Source: Firmicutes bacterium CAG:460
GTDB lineage: Bacteria > Bacillota_I > Bacilli_A > RF39 > UBA660
NCBI GenBank assembly: GCA_000437355.1
Contig: FR899750.1
Location: forward strand, 1-27,057
Direction of reading: 5' to 3'
DNA: 27,057 nucleotides
The position numbers and the translations under genes were made by a program. This document shows, piece by piece, positions 22,864-27,057 of this stretch (within the stretch, counting starts at the first letter, position 1; every line of letters starts with the position of its first letter). Under the pieces are notes generated by a model. It was not told the DNA's origin. It saw only the letters and a list, made by a program, of their open reading frames with translations, and did no database searches.

Positions 22864-23403
22864 ATGAGTAATTTTAGAAAATTATATGATGAAAAAATTG
22901 TTCCTGAATTAATGAAAGAACATAATTATACTACTATTATGGCTGTTCCAAAACTTGAAAAAATTGTTATCAATATGGGTGTTGGAGAAGGTAGTAAAGA
23001 TGAAAAATTTATTACTGCAGCTGTTAAAGATTTAGAAGCTATTAGTGGTCAAAAGTGCGTTGTAACAAAAGCTCGTAAATCAATTGCTGGTTTCAAATTA
23101 AGAGAAGGTCAACCTGTTGGTGTTAAAGTAACACTTAGAGGTGAAAATATGTATAATTTCTTTGAAAAATTAGTTAAAATTGGGCTTCCTCGTGTTAGAG
23201 ATTTTCGTGGAGTTTCAGGACATGCTTTTGATGGAAAAGGAAATTATACAATTGGAATTAAAGAACAATTAATATTCCCAGAAATTGAATATGATGAAGT
23301 GTTAAAGGTGCGTGGAATGGATATTATATTCGTTACTACTGCAAAGAGCAATGAAGAAGCTAAAAGTTTATTAAAAGGCTTTGGAATGCCTTTCAAGAAT
23401 TAA
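22864..23403 (+). CDS. rplE: 50S ribosomal protein L5
   Basis: A 179-residue L5, normal length, which binds 5S rRNA and contacts the P-site tRNA. Landmarks are EKIVINMGVGEG, SIAGFKLREGQPVGVKVTLRG, LPRVRDFRGV and the C-terminal GIKEQLIFPEI with RGMDIIFVTTAK. It starts two bases after rplX, with no strong RBS of its own, which suggests coupling. Confidence 0.97.
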   Translation: MSNFRKLYDEKIVPELMKEHNYTTIMAVPKLEKIVINMGVGEGSKDEKFITAAVKDLEAISGQKCVVTKARKSIAGFKLREGQPVGVKVTLRGENMYNFFEKLVKIGLPRVRDFRGVSGHAFDGKGNYTIGIKEQLIFPEIEYDEVLKVRGMDIIFVTTAKSNEEAKSLLKGFGMPFKN

Positions 23404-23412
23404 GGAGGCACT

Positions 23413-23598
23413 ATGGCAAAGAAAAGTATGATTGTTAAAAATCAAAGAGCACCTAAATTTTCAACTCGTGCTTACACAAGATGTAATCGTTGTGGAAGAC
23501 CTCACGGAGTACTTAGAAAATATGGAATTTGCAGAATTTGTTTTAGAGAACTAGCAAATGAAGGTAAATTACCAGGTGTTAAGAAATCTAGTTGGTAG
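23413..23598 (+). CDS. rpsN: 30S ribosomal protein S14, zinc-binding type
   Basis: A 61-residue S14 of the short zinc-ribbon form, with four ligand cysteines at 24, 27, 40 and 43 (CNRCGRP and CRICF). This type is standard in low-GC Bacillota and requires zinc; a zinc-free paralogue could exist elsewhere. GGAGG lies in the nine-base gap after rplE. Confidence 0.97.
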   Translation: MAKKSMIVKNQRAPKFSTRAYTRCNRCGRPHGVLRKYGICRICFRELANEGKLPGVKKSSW

Positions 23599-23611
23599 AA
23601 GGAGGAAAATT

Positions 23612-24010
23612 ATGTTTGTACAAGATAAAATAGCAGATATGTTAACTCGTATTCGTAATGCTAATCAAATGAGATATGCAACTGTTGAAGTTATAGGTAC
23701 TAAAATGACTTTAGGTATTGCTGAGATACTTAAGAGTGAAGGTTATATCGCTGATTATGTATATGAAAAAAATACAAATGGTGATAAATTAACTTTAACA
23801 TTAAAATATGGTCCTAAAAAAGAAAGGGTTATTGTTGGACTTAAAAGAATTAGTAAATCTGGTTTAAGAGTTTATGCTAAAGTGGATGAAATTCCTCGAG
23901 TTCTAAACGGACTAGGTATTGCTATAATCTCAACTTCTGAAGGTTTAATGACTGATAAAGAAGCTAGAGCTAAAGGGTTAGGAGGCGAAGTTCTTGCCTA
24001 TATATGGTAA
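23612..24010 (+). CDS. rpsH: 30S ribosomal protein S8
   Basis: A 132-residue S8, normal length, a primary 16S-binding protein. The start at 23612 gives the typical DKIADMLTRIRNANQ opening, with GAAGGAGG (23598-23605) ahead of it; an upstream in-frame ATG at 23558 would lie inside rpsN. The C-terminal signature STSEGLMTDKEARAKGLGGE is present. Confidence 0.97.
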   Translation: MFVQDKIADMLTRIRNANQMRYATVEVIGTKMTLGIAEILKSEGYIADYVYEKNTNGDKLTLTLKYGPKKERVIVGLKRISKSGLRVYAKVDEIPRVLNGLGIAIISTSEGLMTDKEARAKGLGGEVLAYIW

Positions 24011-24016
24011 GTTATT

Positions 24017-24553
24017 ATGAGTAGAATAGGTGAAAGAAAATTAGTTATTCCTGACGGTGTAACAGTTAGTGTTAACGGAAACGTTGTAGATGTTAAGGGA
24101 CCTAAGGGTGAACTTAATTTAGAATTTAGTAAACTTGTTAGTGTTGTAGTAGAAGATGGTGTTGTTTTAACTAAACAAATTAAACCAAGTAAAGATGCTA
24201 ATGTAATGCAAGGTACTACAAATTCATTAATTAGTAATATGATAACAGGTGTTTCTAAAGGTTATGATAAAGGTTTAGAAGCAGTTGGTGTTGGATATAG
24301 ATTCCAAGTTAGTGGTAATAAAATTACTATTAATGCTGGTTATTCTCATCCAGTTGTAATGGAAGCACCAGTTGGTTTAACAGTTACTAGTGAAAGTAAT
24401 ACAGAAATTACTATTCATGGTATTGATAAACAAAAAGTATCTGAATTTGCGGCTAATGTTCGTAAGGTAAGAGAACCAGAACCTTATAAAGGTAAAGGTA
24501 TTCGTTACAAAGGTGAACAAGTTCGTCGTAAAGAAGGAAAGAAAGCGGCATAG
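24017..24553 (+). CDS. rplF: 50S ribosomal protein L6
   Basis: A 178-residue L6, normal length, near the sarcin-ricin loop. It has the two repeated domains, the MSRIGERKLVIPDGVTV start and the C-terminal signature PEPYKGKGIRYKGEQVRRKEGKK. Six bases separate it from rpsH. Confidence 0.97.
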   Translation: MSRIGERKLVIPDGVTVSVNGNVVDVKGPKGELNLEFSKLVSVVVEDGVVLTKQIKPSKDANVMQGTTNSLISNMITGVSKGYDKGLEAVGVGYRFQVSGNKITINAGYSHPVVMEAPVGLTVTSESNTEITIHGIDKQKVSEFAANVRKVREPEPYKGKGIRYKGEQVRRKEGKKAA

Positions 24554-24567
24554 GGAGGAGTTAAAGT

Positions 24568-24924
24568 ATGATTAAAAAAGAAGCAAATAATAAGGCTCGT
24601 GTAAGACGTCATGCAAGAGTTCGTAAAACTATTAGTGGTACAAAAGAAGTGCCAAGATTAAATGTATTTAGATCTAATAAAGGTATTTATGCTCAAGTTA
24701 TTGATGATGTAACTAAGACTACCCTTGCTAGTTCTTCAAATTTAGAATTAAAAATTGCTAATGGAGGTAATATTGAAGCAGCTAAAGCTGTTGGAAAAGA
24801 TGTTGCTGAAAAATGCAAAAAATTAAAAATTAAAAAAGTCGTATTTGACCGTGGTGGATATCAATATCATGGTAGAGTAGAAGCTTTAGCAGATGCTGCT
24901 AGAGAAGCTGGACTAGAATTTTAA
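24568..24924 (+). CDS. rplR: 50S ribosomal protein L18
   Basis: A 118-residue L18, normal length, which binds 5S rRNA with L5. Landmarks are RVRRHARVRKTISGT, RLNVFRSNKGIYAQVIDD and the end VVFDRGGYQYHGRVEALADAAREAGL. GGGAGGAG lies upstream of the ATG. Confidence 0.97.
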   Translation: MIKKEANNKARVRRHARVRKTISGTKEVPRLNVFRSNKGIYAQVIDDVTKTTLASSSNLELKIANGGNIEAAKAVGKDVAEKCKKLKIKKVVFDRGGYQYHGRVEALADAAREAGLEF

Positions 24925-24934
24925 GGAGGGTAGC

Positions 24935-25441
24935 ATGAGAAAAGACGATAAAAGACAAGAAAAGAAAAATTTATTAGAAGAAAAAGTTATTTCTATTACT
25001 AGAGTAACAAAAGTTACTTCAGGTGGTAGACATTTCCGTTTCTGTGCTACTGTTGCAGTTGGTAACCGTAAAGGTTTAGTTGGTATTGGTAGTGGAAAAG
25101 CTAATGAAGTTCCAGAAGCTATCAAAAAAGCTTTACAAGCTGCTAATAAAAATGTATGTAAAGTTGCACTTAGTCAAGGAAGAACTATTCCTCATGAAGC
25201 AGAAGCTAAAGTGGGTAGAGCTGTAGTTTTAGTTAAACCTGCTAAAGAAGGACGTGGAATCATTGCTGGTGGTGCTGCTCGTGCAGTATTAGAACTAGCT
25301 GGTGTTAAGGATATAGTTGCTAAGTCTCTAGGAGCAAATACTCAAGTTAATGTTGCTAAAGCTACTTTAGAAGCATTAAAGAGTCAAAGAACTCCAGAAC
25401 ATATAGCTGAACTTCGTGGCAAGAAAGTTGAGGAATTATAA
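24935..25441 (+). CDS. rpsE: 30S ribosomal protein S5
   Basis: A 168-residue S5, normal length, at the mRNA entry and decoding region. The N-terminal double-stranded RNA-binding fold includes VTSGGRHFRFCATVAVGN and GLVGIGSGKANEVPEAI; the C-terminal part has IIAGGAARAVLELAGVKDI. In most Bacillota rpmD (L30) follows; here rplO follows after one base. Confidence 0.97.
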   Translation: MRKDDKRQEKKNLLEEKVISITRVTKVTSGGRHFRFCATVAVGNRKGLVGIGSGKANEVPEAIKKALQAANKNVCKVALSQGRTIPHEAEAKVGRAVVLVKPAKEGRGIIAGGAARAVLELAGVKDIVAKSLGANTQVNVAKATLEALKSQRTPEHIAELRGKKVEEL

Positions 25442-25442
25442 T

Positions 25443-25886
25443 ATGAGATTAGAAAATTTACCAAAGACTAAAGAAATGAAAGCCTCTAAAAGAGTAGGTA
25501 GAGGCCCAGGATCTGGAATGGGTAAAACATCTACTCGTGGAGAAAATGGTCAAAAATCAAGAAGTGGTGCATCAATCAAGGCTTGGTTCCAAGGTGGTCA
25601 AACTCCATTATATAGAAGAATTCCTATTAGAGGTTTTAATAACAAACAATTTGAAACTAAATATGCTGTTATTAATTTAAGTGATTTAGATAAATTCTTT
25701 AATGATGGAGATGTTGTTACTCCAGAAGTATTAAAGGAAAGAAAAATAATAAAGAAACAACTTAGTGGTGTTAAAGTGTTAGGTAATGGTGAACTTACTA
25801 AAAAGTTAATTGTTAAAGCCAATAGATTCTCTACTAAAGCTGTTACAAAAATTGAAAATATTGGTGGCAAAGCTGAGGTGATTTAG
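25443..25886 (+). CDS. rplO: 50S ribosomal protein L15
   Basis: A 147-residue L15, normal length. The start at 25443 gives the typical MRLENLPKTK opening and GRGPGSGMGKTSTRGENGQK, with AGGA (25431-25434) eight bases upstream inside rpsE; an in-frame ATG at 25416 would lie within rpsE. The glycine-rich N-terminus threads through 23S rRNA. Its TAG stop abuts the secY ATG. Confidence 0.96.
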   Translation: MRLENLPKTKEMKASKRVGRGPGSGMGKTSTRGENGQKSRSGASIKAWFQGGQTPLYRRIPIRGFNNKQFETKYAVINLSDLDKFFNDGDVVTPEVLKERKIIKKQLSGVKVLGNGELTKKLIVKANRFSTKAVTKIENIGGKAEVI

Positions 25887-27057
25887 ATGTTCCGAGGCTT
25901 TTCACAAATTTTTAATAAAGCTAATAAGGATTTAAGAAAAAGAATATATATTACATTATTTTGTTTAGGTTTGTTTGCTCTAGGGTCTTCAGTTACAATT
26001 CCTTGGGCAACACAAATTTATCAAGACTTAGGTTTTTTGGAAATCTTTAATATTATGAGTGGTGGTGGACTTAGAAGTTTTTCCATATTTGCTTTAGGAG
26101 TTTCTCCTTATATTACAGCATCAATCATTACTCAATTATTACAAATGGATATTGTTCCATATTTTAAAGATTTAAAGGACCAAGGATATACTGGAAGACA
26201 AAAAATTAATAAGATTAATCGTTATATGGGTATTATTATTGGTTTTTTCCAAGCTTATGTATTATGTATTGCTTATATGGGTAGTGCTAGTGTATTTGTT
26301 CAACTTAAAACTGCTTTAGTTATGACTGCTGGTACAGCATTCTGTTTATGGATGGGGGACCAAATTACTAATAAAGGTATTGGTAATGGACAATCAATGT
26401 TAATTATGGCAGGTATTATCCTTAGTATGCCAAGTATATTTACTGGTGCTTATTATGGATTTATAACAAGTGGAACATATGAACCAGCATTAGGTATATT
26501 CTTCTTTAGTTTATTTATCCTTGTATATATCTTAATTATTGTAGGTATTATATGGATACAACTAGCAGAGCGAAGAATACCAATTCAATATGCTAATAAA
26601 TCAACAAGTGCATATGGAGCCCAAAATAGTTTCTTACCAATTAAGTTAAATTCAGCTGGTGTTATGCCTGTAATATTTGCATCAATTCTTACAACTATAC
26701 CAGCAACAATTGTTGCACTAACTAAGAATCAAAATGCAATAGATTTTGTAAATAAATATATAGTTTATAATAGTCCAACCGGATTTATATTATATATAAT
26801 ATTAATATTATTCTTTGGATATTTCTATACATTTATGGTTATGAATCCAGATGAAATGAGTAAGAACTTAAATGAACGTGGAGGTTACATCCCTGGTATA
26901 AGACCTGGTGAAGATACTAGCAAATATATTAGTAATTCAATGGGTAAACTTACACTAGTGGGTAGTATATTCCTTGTAATACTTGCAGCTATTCCAATTA
27001 TCTTCTCATTAATATTTGGCTTATCAAGTCAAGTTACAATTGGAGGAACTGGAATGC
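25887..27057 (+). CDS. secY: Preprotein translocase subunit SecY (partial, runs off the window)
   Basis: The first 390 codons of SecY, open to the window edge. SecY forms the protein-conducting channel with SecE and SecG. I read it as FRGFSQIFNKANKDLRKRI, then the first membrane helix, the plug region, the SVTIPWATQI segment, GVSPYITASIITQLLQMD, ITNKGIGNGQSMLIMAGI, the RRIPIQYANK cytoplasmic loop, LPIKLNSAGVMPVIFASI and FFGYFYTFMVMNPDEMSKNL, ending in IGGTGM, a C-terminal conserved motif. About 40 residues are missing. GAGGTG (25875-25880) overlaps the end of rplO. No internal stop or frameshift. Confidence 0.97.
   Translation, partial: MFRGFSQIFNKANKDLRKRIYITLFCLGLFALGSSVTIPWATQIYQDLGFLEIFNIMSGGGLRSFSIFALGVSPYITASIITQLLQMDIVPYFKDLKDQGYTGRQKINKINRYMGIIIGFFQAYVLCIAYMGSASVFVQLKTALVMTAGTAFCLWMGDQITNKGIGNGQSMLIMAGIILSMPSIFTGAYYGFITSGTYEPALGIFFFSLFILVYILIIVGIIWIQLAERRIPIQYANKSTSAYGAQNSFLPIKLNSAGVMPVIFASILTTIPATIVALTKNQNAIDFVNKYIVYNSPTGFILYIILILFFGYFYTFMVMNPDEMSKNLNERGGYIPGIRPGEDTSKYISNSMGKLTLVGSIFLVILAAIPIIFSLIFGLSSQVTIGGTGM

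Noticed and set aside
65..27057. TGA read as tryptophan (mycoplasma-type code 4)
   Set aside because: All genes reach normal length with TGG tryptophans and none needs an in-frame TGA; reassignment would leave many TGA codons in such AT-rich genes.
1..27057. CRISPR arrays, insertion sequences, prophage, tRNA or rRNA genes
   Set aside because: No regular spaced repeats, transposase motifs, phage genes, cloverleaf-like sequences or rRNA segments were seen on reading both strands.

Overview
The window is AT-rich DNA (GC near 30% by eye) from a low-GC Bacillota bacterium. Evidence for this: strong AGGAGG-type ribosome binding sites, a Bacillus-like S10-spc ribosomal gene order, a zinc-ribbon S14, and a Spo0A. 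The mix of Spo0A, no L30 gene and no TGA stop codons fits an uncultured or host-associated Bacilli/Erysipelotrichia/Mollicutes-neighbour lineage. That placement is inference, not a database result.

Layout. (1) 1-3340: the end of an upstream transcription unit, then a divergent Sau3AI-like restriction-modification pair and a small orphan gene. (2) 3360-5501: a polar amino acid ABC importer (lipoprotein, permease, ATPase). (3) 5504-10326: an arginine deiminase operon whose first gene is an in-frame fusion of arginine deiminase and catabolic ornithine carbamoyltransferase, followed by carbamate kinase and a YfcC/ArcD-type antiporter. (4) 10412-11732: a minus-strand transglutaminase-like protein with its own promoter and terminator. 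(5) 11751-16920: glycolytic genes pgk, tpiA and gpmI, with spo0A between tpiA and gpmI, a decayed gene before spo0A and an interrupted gene after gpmI. (6) 16957-27057: the S10-spc ribosomal protein operon from a structured leader and rpsJ through rplO into a secY that runs off the end. rpmD is missing.

How it works together. The arc operon encodes the complete arginine-to-ornithine route: arginine/ornithine exchange, deimination to citrulline, phosphorolysis to ornithine and carbamoyl phosphate, and ATP formation by carbamate kinase. The importer just upstream could also supply arginine. The two middle enzymes are one polypeptide, which is the most distinctive thing in the window. The glycolytic genes supply substrate-level ATP by the other route, and Spo0A sits among them behind two sequences matching its own binding site.

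Genome-wide hints: of 35 genes whose stop codon is visible, 20 end in TAA, 15 in TAG and none in TGA. All tryptophans I checked are TGG, so TGA looks unused rather than reassigned.
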